Position numbers and translations under genes: made by a program
The notes under the pieces: model-generated
Databases searched by the model: none
Told to the model about the DNA's origin: nothing
Seen by the model: the letters and a program-made list of their open reading frames with translations, nothing else
Part shown: in pieces, positions 24,361-35,800 of the stretch
How the letters are laid out: each line of letters opens with the position of its first letter
Position numbering within the stretch: position 1 is the first letter of the stretch
NCBI GenBank assembly: GCA_000467715.1
Contig: AJFK01000173.1
Coordinates: 1 to 64,000, forward strand
Length of the DNA: 64,000 nt
From: Hysterium pulicare CBS 123377
Taxonomy: Eukaryota; Ascomycota; Dothideomycetes; Hysteriales; Hysteriaceae
Direction of reading: 5' to 3'

Positions 24361-24634
24361 ATTGAAATATCTGATGTCCGCCACATCTCCCACAACAGCA
24401 TAGGTATTGATAGCGTTGGTTTTAGACGAGCCAATTCTCCACAGTGGTATCGTCTTTTCTCATTCGATGGTTCGGCTAGAGCAAATCCACGCATCGCTCC
24501 ATCACATATCGGTTTTTAGACCCCAGGAGTCCAACATCGGATATTTGTGTGTCGGATTTTGGACCCGGACTGTAAGCGAGTCCATGTTGATGTGAAGAAA
24601 AAGAGATTAGGTGGTGGAGGACGTGGCTTATATA
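24361..24634 (-). pseudogene. Decayed miniature zinc-finger unit
   Basis: A minus TATA at 24628-24634 leads to ATG 24585 and a 27-codon frame. Further downstream, 24374-24400 read on the minus strand gives CCCGRCGGH, followed by IFQC and a stop, and an upstream frame reads YHCGE. These Cys-rich pieces lie in different frames, so the unit looks broken by at least two indels. The CCC-G...C-G-x-C-G-H pattern recalls WECCCG and CSRCGH in the 39,416..39,649 gene. Could be chance, hence low confidence. Confidence 0.35.
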
Positions 24635-27600
24635 GATGGGTAGGTGAGGATGAGCAAGCTACGTTACCTATTCGGAGGTATGCGAAGCTCTCGATCGTCT
24701 AAGAGGAATGAAAGTTGGATGTACTCCAACCGGTAAGATTCCACAGATATTTGATGAGTATTGAAACTCACTTTCTATACACTATATTTCAATAGTCCGT
24801 ATTATCACTGATCAGCAACGACGAGCTACCGTATCCGTGTACCCGAGTGGAACGATGGAGAAGGAGAGGGTTTTAGCTGGTTGGGGGCACGTGAGGAGGA
24901 GACTTAGAAGACGAAGGTGATCGAGCAATGAGGTAGAGATGATAGGAATAGGAGAACGTGCGAAAGTACACATACCCAGCGAGAATACAAAGCAGAACAC
25001 ACTAATTCTTAGCATCAGCATTCTCCAAGACGAACATCATAACCATTCCACTTGTCTTCACCCTCCAGACCCTCCTTTAACCCCACGCTGATCCGCTCCC
25101 ACTCTCATCAACTGAATCCGATTCCGTGATTTAGAGCACAAGTCTCGAGGGCCCAGGTACTATCTGTTCATGGGTCGTTCGATGATCTCACAAAGAGGCC
25201 AGCCAAGCAAGGTCATATGAACCTATGAGTTTTTGGCTCTGCAAAGCGCTCCACCATGAAGAATTTCGGCGGCCAACTTTCGGTATAGACTGCGAAGGAG
25301 TCCACTGGATGTGACAAGAGAAAACTGGGAGCGAGGGAAGATGGTTTATATGGGTGTGTGGGGTAGGAAGAGAGGTATTGGGTGTACTAAGCAGTGCCAC
25401 GTGAGAAGCTTTTAAGCGTGTAAGAAGAATGAGAAACTTGGGGGGAGATGCTGTGTATGTGGCGAATGTATTCGCTTATACCCAGGAAAGATATCGCGCA
25501 GGATATACTGATCATCGATATCACCCTACAGCAACGACAATTCTCATCATCCTTTACCCATCACCGAAAACCTTCACCCAATCTGACACTCATCGCTTCC
25601 CAGCTCTCTCACAATCCCATACGCATGGTCCAAGCTTCGTGCAGCAATTTAAACGCCAAACGTCCATGATCCCATACGCTTCATTTTGCCGTCCTGGTTA
25701 AACGATCTCACACAGAAGCAAAGCCAGGCATGAGGATATTGAATCAGGTGGTTCAGCTCCAAAAAGGCTCCGACATAGATCGCGACAGCTACGGGATCCA
25801 GTGGACTGCGAGTGAATCTGCTGTGGATGTAGAGAGGAGTGAAGGAGGACGGGAGAACGGAAGATGTTTATATGGGTGAGCAGACGAGGAAGAAGTACAA
25901 TTCTAGTGAGCAAAGGTACGTGAGATGTCCTGAACAAAGAACCACAAACGCAGCTACAAGCTTTTCGAGAAGCTGACGTTATACTGATGATTGCTACGCT
26001 TCAACGGCAATGATCATCATCACATTATACTCCGTGCCTCTTTGTAAGCCCAATCAAGGTCTCGTTACTTCAGATCTTCCCACCTGGTGTCCATCAGATC
26101 CTCCAAAGATCATGAAGACTTTCCCCCGTTTCTCTTGGACTAATCGAGCTGCCACGGAAACTATCATAAGTATGGCGTTCAAAGTCTTGGAGGTCCCAAC
26201 CAGAGCAAATCCACGCATAACAGTGTAAGGCCTCTCATTGTTGGCTCCGCCAGCGCTCCATCTTCTGGGTTTTTTTTTGAATTGTGAGTTCTGTCGTAGA
26301 TGTGCGGAGAAGGGGTTTAGGAAGTAGAGAATGAAGGTTTTATAGAGGTAGGTGATAGAGAAGGGGGGTGAGTAGGAAGGGTGGGTTTGGCACGTGGCCG
26401 CGGGGTTTCTCATATTGCTAAAATTCAGAGTGGTTGGAGATAGGAGAGGAGAGGGCACAGCAAGGAAGTCTGTATCAGAGGGAGAATGAACATAAAGCTA
26501 ACGCTTAGGACGCCTCGATAATGCTAAACATCATTCGTCTGAGTCTCCTTCATACTCTGGGCCGAAATCTATAGCCCGACCCGCGTTCCCTATAGGCTAA
26601 CAATCCTTGTTTTCAAACTCCCCGACTCGCCACAGCCACCACCCATTTTTGTATAGGAGTTTTCAGTGGTTCCACCCAGGGGTAGATCCAAACATATGAC
26701 TGTTGTTGACCACAATTTGGAGCCCGTGGAGCTGACGAAGCTCCAGCATTCAGCTATCGGAGAGCTCTCTGATAGAGATTTCGATCGAAATAATTGTGGG
26801 TGTGAGGAAGAAAAATCTGGAAGAGGAAGAAGGTGCGCTATATAATTGTGGACACGTGAACGAGGAAGAGGAAGGTGAGTTACGGGATTAAGGCACGTGA
26901 AGGTTGATTGCACGACGAAAATGAACGAGAACTCCGATGTAGTGATGGGAAAGGGAGAGTGCCCTGTGAGAATGTCTTCAAAAAACATATTGTAAAAGAT
27001 ATTGATACCGACTATCATCATGCTGCAATTCTGGCCATCATCGCATCTTCTCCATCACCAGTGTCTATCCTACTACATCCATGCTTTTTACTGTATCTCT
27101 CGCCCACGTACCATTGCGAGCTTGATGCGTCGGTTGGAATTTCCCAACTCTTCACAGTCCCATCCATCATTGCTATGAATCTACTGAATTTGAGGAGTCG
27201 AGAAGTAAAATCCGCATATGCCCTCTTTGTCTGTTCGTTTTTTCTTCATATCCTGCACCTCCGTAAGACTCCATAGTATTCCTTCAGTTTGTAGTATGGT
27301 TTGTGGCCAAGGAGGGGAAGCAAGCAACGCATCCAGAGAAAACTACTGGGATTATGGGTCCAGCAATTCGGTGTTCAGTACACCTATGATGGAGTAAAGA
27401 CCGAAGAGTTTGAAAAAATAGAGGATGTTTCCCTATCTGCATGTTGGCATGACGAGCTAACCCAACACAACAACTAGTATCGTCTCCCTCCTTTGATACC
27501 TATAAAGTTTCCTTCCGGTATCTACTTTTCTTCTTCCACGCTACAAGCTGCCTAGCTCCTTTGATCTCCTGCAAAGTGAGTTCGAATGCGAAACCTGGGA

Positions 27601-28957
27601 GCCAAAGTTACAGCTGCGCACGGATCATGGGCTTTGCGTCCGCAGCCCAGTTAGAAGACGTATTCGACATAAATCAGATCACGCTCGGACGGGACAACTA
27701 TGCAATGAGCATGGTCCTCGTAGCTGGAAGATATATCAAGAAGGGGTTTATGAGAGCAGATTCATAGAGTGGAGAACAGCATTGCTGTCGAAATTTAATG
27801 ATAGTAATCAGCGCAAAAGGAAGCAGGGGAGTACTTCGTGAGGCCCAAACCTTATTAGGCTTCTTCAATTTTAATTGATCCAGCACCAAGAGGCCAGGAA
27901 CTACGGCGTTTGCTTTGGTGCTAATCCGCTATGTCAAATCATAGATAGTGAGGTTATTCGTACTTGAAGCTTGCGGAAACTGTCTACCCATTGTGCATCA
28001 TTGGCTCTTATGATGTTATTCCTTGAGATTTGTTGTGAAGAGGAGACTTCGGAAGTGTCTGCGCGTCGGCTAGATATAATAAGCTAAACTGCTTATAGAA
28101 GCTTACTCATGACCCCTCAAACCGTCTATTAAATCTTCCTTCAATCCTCAATTTGAACTCTTTCCTTCTCCGCAGTGAGCTCGGAGTGCTTCATCAATCG
28201 AAGGAAAACACGTTCGTAGGCGGAGCTTCGTCGTAATCAAAACGATGCTACCTGAAATTCGATGGCTGTTTCTCCGAGCGGAGAGACTACAAAAGTCGAA
28301 TGCCATCTATCGATGATTGAGCCGCTGCGGGAGGAATCAACGAGGCTTAATCAAAACTATGATCAGGCAACAAAATGTGGCAACAGACTTAGATATTTGG
28401 GTGCCTAGGGAAGTGTCACTAACATGGGCGAATGGGGAATTATATCAGGAGGGAGTAGTGACGGAGATCATCATCAGAATTGGAATCTATTCATCGAACT
28501 CATTTACGCATATTAGCTCTCACGATGATTCATTCTGAACAGGCTTCTCTAGACTTGGCCCAGAAACTCTGTTGAAGTTAGAACCAGCTGAAGGAAATCA
28601 TTAGATTGAATTGATGATGGTGTCTACAACTATTGTAAGTGCCTAGTATAGGCTCATGAACAAAGAAAGGTTTACCTAAGACAGCAAACTACAGCAAACT
28701 AACTAATGGTGATGGTGTTTGTGATGAGAGGCTTCTAGAAACCAACAAACTCCAAACAGAAGCTCCCCAAGGCACATTCATCTGAGTATTCCTAGTTGAT
28801 AGACTAGAGAAGGCACAGACGAGAAGGCCTAATGGCTTCGATTTTGCATCGAAAAGAAGAACAAGCACGGCCTAGCCAGTCCATCTCGAATACTTTAGCT
28901 CTTCGACATTCCAGTAACTCGTAATAAAGAACTCGAAAGAAGAGGACATTGAGCTTG

Positions 28958-29049
28958 TTTATATATTTCGTATAGACCGCCATAAAGTACTGCAATCCAA
29001 GAGCTTAGTAATTTGGCTTTTCCAGGAGTGGTACTAGAGGCTTATAAAC
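28958..29049. promoter_or_regulatory. Divergent TATA pair 2
   Basis: TTTATATATT (28958, minus-directed) and CTTATAAACT (29041, plus-directed), about 80 bp apart. The plus side leads to ATG 29136; the minus side shows a short frame with ECRRAK and ACSSFRC before a stop at 28804. Confidence 0.6.
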
Positions 29050-29135
29050 TTATCTCCTTCTTGCTTGTCCTTTCTTTCTTTCCTCGCTGTACCTCTTTCC
29101 TCCGGGAGAGAGGGCCGAGGTTCTTCGTGTCAAAC

Positions 29136-29246
29136 ATGGTTGGCGACGAATGCCATGGGAGTGGCGGTTGTGTGGAAGGACGAAAGGTCTGCCACTTTTT
29201 TTTGGATCCATACACTCGAGGACGCGAGAAGGCGACAAACTCATAA
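29136..29246 (+). CDS. Possible 36-aa Cys-containing mini-protein of the array
   Basis: First ATG 93 nt after the TATA at 29043. The frame reads MVGDECHGSGGC, then VEGRKVCHFF and a basic tail, with Cys at 6, 12 and 19 and His nearby. It is one of the two longest ATG frames that follow a TATA at the standard distance. No family match is certain, and the alternative frame from the internal ATG at 29151 also contains a W-R-L-C-G motif, so coding status is doubtful. Confidence 0.3.
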   Translation: MVGDECHGSGGCVEGRKVCHFFLDPYTRGREKATNS

Positions 29247-30346
29247 AGAAGATTAGCGTCATCATCCAATACGGCTAAGCAGAAACATATTATCATCCCA
29301 GGCGGAAAGGTAGACTGCCATCCCCGCAGATATTATAGGCTGCCATATCCATGCAAAATCAGAAGTTCTCAACTCCCCAATCGATGGCGGAGGAGAACGA
29401 TTGAAACAAAGAAGAGATGACAGACATTGCGCATCTCTTCTGGTAGTTTGTTATAGATTCAGGGGAACCAGCGAAAAGCCGCATGCATTTCGGGTCTCGC
29501 GGTTTTTCATATGTTGAATCCAACGCGCCTTTGGCGAAGAAACTGGAAACGGGAGGAGTCGAGGAAGCTTTGTGATGGTCTCCAAATTTCCAAGACGAAA
29601 AGAATCTGGTCGAATGAGTAAGCGGGCCCCCTTTCTAAAGGTTATAAAATCTCCCTCTTCTTTGCTAAATCTACCCTCGCTACACACTACATCCTGCTCC
29701 TTCACACACAGTAATCGGAGAGAACTATGGAGTACCCGGGCTAAAATATCCCGGAAGAAGAAATGATGGAATTCTTCCATGTGACTATGTCGCGCGTCAA
29801 AAATTCCTGGACGAGAACTACGATGTTTCGAGTTGCCGTTTTTAGGCTACGAAGGCATGGGCCAAAAAAGGACACAATCTCAAATAAAGAGTGGAGTGAA
29901 CTCATGTCTAACAAAGCTTTGTAAGCGCAAGAGAAGTAACGGATGATGAAGTTCAACATCAACACAGCATGCATATCCAGCCTAATGATGTCTTCCCTTT
30001 TTACTTCCCCTCAAAGTCCAAAGAGTCCGAACTTCCACCATGAGGTGTAGGCGTCTTCGTTTTCGAAGGATGCTGGAGCCATGAAGTATGATGCAAGTGA
30101 CTTTTTACTTCTCCACATTCTGATCTCCCAACCATGGGTTCTGAAGAGAGTCGAAATGTTATTGTCCAACAGGCCTGGGAGCAAGCTACCTGCTCTTCTA
30201 AGCCTTACCTTACTTCACTAAACGTCAAAGAAAGAGGAGCAGAACCGGACTCTCCATAACAGGACAGACTCGAGGTTGTTTGGAGGACGAACCCGTAGAA
30301 GATTGTGTGTGTGAAGAGAAGTTGTCGAATTGGGAGGAGAACGTGG

Positions 30347-30437
30347 TTTATATATCCTGGGAGAAGTATCGTTGGACGATCAAATGATTAATAATCAAGG
30401 CCCTTAGTAACCCGACTCCTCTCCAATTCCTATAAAG
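30347..30437. promoter_or_regulatory. Divergent TATA pair 3
   Basis: TTTATATATCC (30347, minus-directed) and CCTATAAAGC (30429, plus-directed), about 77 bp apart. ATG 30257 lies 90 nt into the minus side, ATG 30534 (31 codons) 103 nt into the plus side. Confidence 0.6.
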
Positions 30438-31220
30438 CTCTCCTCCCTCGCCATCCAGTTCCCTCCTCACCACGGAGTTGGTCCCCGGAGTCTCGAAGGA
30501 AAGTCGAGGATAGCCAGACGGCGTTGTTCCTCTATGGCTATGGGGCGACTCTCAACTGATCTGGGCATGGATATGAATGTGCCTGAGTCTGGCCGCCATT
30601 TTCGAAGACCGCCATGCTATGGCCGTTGAACGAAGTAGAGGAACACTATGGGGTCTCAACCTTCCATGTTTCTCTCTACATGTGGAGCTAAATCGAGACT
30701 CATAGGGGAAGTTATGGTGGAATATATTCAAAAATGAAGGGAGTTCATGGGATCAGAGTCAATTTCCAATCTGCTTCTATGTTGCTGCCCGGTGCGCGAT
30801 GAGTTAACGTTGACTCAAAGAGATCATGTTCGACTCATTGACTCTTTTTGTCGTCAACGGTGACGATAGCGTACCAGAACCAAAGAAACCAAACCAACGA
30901 GAACTCAACGCAAAAAATCACTCTTCTTCTATGTTGCTGGCGTTAGAACTGGATAATAAAAAAGAGACGGAAATGTATGCATTGGATGGTGGCGATGAGT
31001 AGTCATATCCTCTCATGAGGACAATCATCTTCGTCAATTTATCTCTTCTTTTGCTTCATTCCATCCTTTTTGCACGTTCTCTCTCTACCAAGGGACATGA
31101 TTCTCTAGAGTTCGTTCTTTCTGATCATCAACGAGCTCTTTCACTGGTGCTTTTTTCGGCTTTGTCGGTAAAGCTCCTGGGTTGAACGGTAGCACTGTCA
31201 AAATCTGAAAGTAGTCGTAC

Positions 31221-31320
31221 TTATATCTTGAACAAGCCTATCATGTGCGTTCCGCGTCGAGAGAAAGGCCCATGCTGAAGGAGCTTACTGATCCTTACCC
31301 CCTTTCGACGTCTATAAAAG
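31221..31320. promoter_or_regulatory. Divergent TATA pair 4 (minus side weak)
   Basis: TTATATC (31221, minus-directed) and TCTATAAAAG (31311, plus-directed). The segment GAGCTTACTGATCC between them resembles AAGCTGACTAATCC near 31971 and GAGCTTAGTAATTT near 28999. The plus side leads to ATG 31418 (MWRFQ, stop); another frame at 31462-31482 reads S-C-I-D-S-V-E, as in the tails of two intact mini-genes. Confidence 0.5.
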
Positions 31321-31738
31321 CATCCTCATCCTCATCCTCAACTGCCTTTTGCTCTTCACAAGATCTTAAGGCTTTGGAAATTTGATAACTCACCAAAGAC
31401 CTCTTTGCTAAATCGCGATGTGGCGTTTTCAATGAGTGCAGAGACCTGGGCCCATGTGCCGTCTTGCATTGACTCCGTCGAACCGATCCTGTTCAGAACA
31501 ACGATGGAGTCGTGATGGATCAAAAACAATACGTTGAGACATCTTATGGCCTTTGGTGTTCTCTTGCTGTCTGAATGTCTCCGCAGGAGAAGGCATCATG
31601 CGCGTCTCATGACCTCCGAAAGGTCTTTGATGATGATAACCAGCATTTGGGATAGCTTATGCATACATTCATCATCTCAAACCAAAAGTTAATATCTGGA
31701 TACCCAGACTAACACTCATGACCCGACTCCATGCCATT

Positions 31739-31852
31739 CTAGCAGCTTTCGTTATGAAAGTCTTCCCTCTTCAACACCCTCTCTGCGCCGCCGCAAGACA
31801 TTGAACGCTCGTTGAAGTGGTACTGGACCGAGCAAACATGATATTCAGTCAT
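31739..31852 (-). CDS. Possible 37-aa Cys-containing mini-protein of the array
   Basis: First ATG 80 nt after the minus TATA (31932-31938). Length, 37 codons plus stop, equals that of the intact gene at 40,694..40,807. The frame reads MTEYHVCSVQYHFNERSMSC, GGAERVLK..., ending HNESC, with an aromatic before Cys 7 and Asn/Cys at positions like those of the zinc-finger family (C...N...C), but the second and fourth zinc ligands are not Cys. Either a divergent member or a decaying one. Confidence 0.35.
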   Translation of the reverse strand: MTEYHVCSVQYHFNERSMSCGGAERVLKREDFHNESC

Positions 31853-32152
31853 GATTCGATCGGTATTCCGCAACCCGAGGCCTCTACTGGATAAAGAAAA
31901 AAAGAATTCAACTTGACGAGAGGCTGAGAGGTTTATATCTCTTCCACCCACATGACCCCAGAACCACGACCACAAGCTGACTAATCCTTTGAGCTCCTAC
32001 TCCACACTCTATGAATTCTTCCTTCTCCTTCGCTCTCTTCACATCTTGCCTCTCTCCCGGCACAATACAGGACTTTTGCTCCATGGCCAAGAACAATGGC
32101 AAGCAAACCCCATGGAGTGGCGAGATCTCGCCTGGGAGACTCAACCTTCAAT

Positions 32153-32844
32153 AATTAAATACAAACAACGCCATGTCGTTGGCTCGTGGAGAGCTACGCA
32201 AACTTGCAAGTGCAGAAGCGGCCGTGGTGTATCAAAAGACGGCCCAATCATCAAACATGGGTGTGTGTCGGTCTTCTGGAAGTGCCTATGGTAGGCAGAA
32301 ACGAACAGTACGGCCAGGGATGAAGCCGCGCATCATTCCTCTTGAAAACCGCCAACCTTCATCGTTAATGGAAAGCATAAACATCTCCATTCCCACCCGC
32401 AGGAGAATTTGAGTGTGGAAGGGATATACCTAGGTACTCGATATAACGATAAGCGAAATCGCTATATAGATCTCGCTAGTACTGAAATCTATAGTTATTT
32501 AGAAAAGTTACCGTCTTGGGAAGTGCCACTACTTAAACGAAAGAGGTCCCACCTAGATATTCCTCTAGCTCTTCGATGCTGGGCAGTCTTAATGATAACC
32601 AGTAGTAAATATTTGGTTGGATTGATAGGGTTATAGATAGATGAAGCCCTCTTCTAGATAGATAAAACGTTAAAACGCCCCAAGCATACTGCCGGCCATC
32701 TAGGGTAAAAGTAAACGATGAAAAAATCGTACAATCCCATCCCCCTCTATTCATAACACCAATCAAGAAATAACAATCCATCCCTTGACAACACCTTCCC
32801 CAGTTCCAGTAATACACTACAATATACAAAAGCAACGATAACCC
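32153..32844. other. Spacer with AT-rich tail next to Osh3
   Basis: 32420-32660 is strongly TA-rich (for example CTATATAGATCTCGCTAG and repeated TATAGATAG), unlike the DNA around it, and looks mutated in the way old fungal repeats are by RIP. A short ATG-free basic frame at 32173..32412 is not supported. Confidence 0.4.
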
Positions 32845-35800
32845 CTAAGCCTGAAAAACATCCATAACCTCCGTCCACTCCCCCCTTCCCCTCTCCTCCC
32901 AATACCCCTCCTTCCCTCCTTTCAACCTCCAAATCTCCTCCCCACCCTGATCCATCTCATCTCCATTGACCCTCGCAAACCACCTCGGAACCCATTGCTC
33001 ATGGTGCTCTTCCATAACGCGTCTCCTCGCACGCTGTCGCTCCTCCAATCGCGCTTTAAGCGCCTCCGCACGATCCAACTCGCCGTCTTCAGCGGCGCGC
33101 TGGTCTGGCCGTAGTCGACTATCTGTCTTAGGAAGTTTGTCGCGCTCGATATCTGTGATTTGGTTCAAGGAGGCGGCGAAAGTCGTGAAGCCGTACTTTT
33201 GGGTTGCGTTGTCGACTAGAGCGCCGGCAGTCCAGAGTGTACGACCGACGTTTTGTCCGTTGCTGGTGAGATTTAATTCCGTAGTCCATTTCCCTTGCAA
33301 GCCCATGGGCAGAATGTTGCCTGAGGCGTCGAAGACTTGCACGGAGACGTCCTCGCTGCGGCCGGCGAACATACCGCCCGCTTTGAAGGTGCAGACGGCT
33401 TTGGCGCCTGAGGTTTCGGAGATGATGGTCATGTTGCCGACGGGTTCAACGTATTTTTCGCCCGCGATCACGTTGCGGAGGAAACTTGTTGCCATGGTCC
33501 AGGAGTAGTGTTCGTTTGTTGCATGGAGGAATACTCTGGCGCGACCGTCTGTGTTTAGTTCTGCGGACTTACCCCAGAACTTCTGCACCGGCATAGGACT
33601 TTGGAGGAAAGTCCAATTTTGCGATTCGGCTTGGCAGGCCATGCGGACGGGACGGTGGGAGACTTTCTCGGCGATGAAGCGGAAGCCTTTGTCTTCGCGG
33701 ACTAGCTCGTAGGTCTCGCCTAGCATGGGATTGAAAGGTTTGCGGATGGCGCGGTCTTTGACGCGAGCGTTGGAGAAAGAGGAGATAGCGAAGGCGGCAA
33801 TGTGGACGAGGCGTTCGCCGTTGTCGGCAGATGCGGCAGTTGCTGCATCGAGTAGTTCGGAATATTCCATTTGCTCAGCAAGACGTTGAAGGAGGGAAGT
33901 TGGTTCGTTGGCTGTGACCGGCATGGCTATTGTAGACAAATCTTTGCCCACGTTCTTACGTAGGAAGCCAATGAGACTTGGAGGTTGACCTTTCGATGGA
34001 GGAACGGTAGTACGACGGGAGACTCGATCAAGAGGCAAAGGCGTGAAAGATTTGGGTTTAGTCGGGAACATGGAGGGTTGCCCTTCGCGGGAAATGCGAT
34101 CAAACGCTCCGATTCCTTCTCCCCCGTCGCTGCTCGATTCGGATTCGTCATCAGAAACATACTCCTGCTCCTCGCTGTCGTCACTATCTCTTCGAATAGT
34201 GACCAATTGTGATCTTATCGTGTCTCCATCCGTGGCATCGAAGAACTCGTCCTCTGACTGCGAATCCATACTCTTGCGCGGGGTCGCGGATACTGGAGCA
34301 GGCGTTCTTCTAGCCCGACTTTCTGCTAGCAGTGTCGAGAAATCCTGAACTACAGTATCCAAATCTCGGAGAAGTGCCATACAATGACCATGAACACCTT
34401 CTTCTTGCGGATGAAAATGAGTGCTTGTACTTGGCCGGTTGTTCCTCTTCGGTATTTGGAGATTGCCGTTGGGAAGGGGAGGCACAGGAGGGATAGCCGA
34501 TGGAGTAGCAACGGCCGTCTGAGCTGATACGCTTCTACGGAATAATGCAGATGGGCTATGTCCAGAACTACTTGCTTTCCTCTTCCAGAAAGGAATGCGT
34601 TCCGAGCCCCTGTCAGCTTCTGAGAAGTATTCCATCGATTCTGTATCGGATGGGCTAGGCGAATGACTCTCATTTAGTTGCGATTTGCTGATTCCTAGAC
34701 CAGCGGAATGGTACTTTGGATCGGTATCTTGTGCCAGTCTTCGTACTGCATCTCGTGTCCCTGAAATTCTACCCACCAACGCTTCAACTCTAGCCCATTC
34801 GCTTTCCTCGGCTTCATTGACAATGTAAGGAACACTATCCCATGGAGAATCCCGAATCGTCAGCGTAGGTGATGAAAGACCTGCCGCGGTTCGAGAAGCT
34901 CGGTCAAGGGCCTCTCGCCATACTTCAAAATCTTTCATGTTGTTTGCTCGTAGTTGCCATACTTCTGCTCCAGAGTCAACTGATATTTCTCTTGTCTTTA
35001 CATTGGTTCCGATGACGGCTAGTGATAGGGGAATTGCCCCTCGTAGGGCTGAGGAATGATTATTGCGATAGTAGGATAGTGTAGAGGATGTAAAATCTAA
35101 GGAGAAGAATCTTCGCGCATGGCCTTGATTCCGCTTCCGTCTTTTCTTTTGTAGTATGCCAGTAAAAAACGTTGTATTCGTCAAATCTCTTGAATCCATA
35201 TGTGACGACTTGGGCCTTGAATCTACTCTTTTCCCTAGAAAGTTGTCTTGAGGCAACGATTCGGTAGAGTCGCTTACTGCCAATAGAGACGGACTCCCTT
35301 TTTGCTGCAAGCTTACTGTACTTCCATTTGCCAAAGCTTGCGCATAATGCATGTGATGACCGGATTTTGGAGGAGCGTTTGTAGGATATGTCATCAGCAC
35401 AAATGTTGCCGTCTTCGACACTGTCTTCGAAAACGTGTTGTCGAAAACTAAACCATACATTCCTTCTTCTCCTTCCGGTACATCATATTTTCCCACAGAG
35501 ACTTTGTCTGCTTCGCACTTCCCAGCCCAATGGACCTGCTTCAGTCCGAGGCTCTGCATCTTCTCCAATACAAATGTTTTATCGTTTCGGGAGGTGGCGT
35601 TGGAGGAGCCTCGTGGCCTTGAAGTTGGAACATCTAGGGCAGGTGTGTAAGGAGCTTCAAAAGTAGCAGAGGATGGTAGGTTCGGGGTGATGCCACTGGC
35701 TCCGCCTGGATGCTTGAAGATTCCAAAGTTTATGGATTTCTTGTGTGGCTGTATACTCCAGGAAATGGTATGACCAGACGTGACATTTACCCAGCGCACA

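Larger units (their letters stand above)
23386..32152. repeat. Array of miniature TATA-promoter units with short, mostly decayed reading frames
   Basis: No normal-sized gene lies here. Clear TATA elements occur every 0.3-1 kb. Minus-strand (TTTATAT-type on the plus sequence): 23941, 24628, 25345, 25867, 26338, 26839, 28958, 30347, 31221 (TTATATC), 31932. Plus-strand (TATAAA/G): 24031, 27501, 29043, 29643, 30431, 31313. A C/T-rich leader of mostly 75-110 nt (45 nt in one unit, 9 nt at the 28958 unit) leads to the first ATG, for example 23831, 25257, 25776, 26261, 26749 and 30257 on minus, and 24121, 27586, 29136, 29726, 30534 and 31418 on plus. The frames then last only 5-37 codons. Upstream of minus TATA boxes CACGTG recurs (24888, 25398, 26391, 26853, 26894). 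I infer an expanded, decaying family of tiny genes related to those at 39.4-40.8 kb. The sequence units are divergent, so this is a structural, not high-identity, repeat. Confidence 0.65.

Noticed and set aside
23386-32152. Idea that the array is a tRNA, snRNA or 5S cluster
   Set aside because: No A/B boxes, cloverleaf or T-run terminators were seen, and TATA with ~90-nt leaders to ATG fits RNA polymerase II units.
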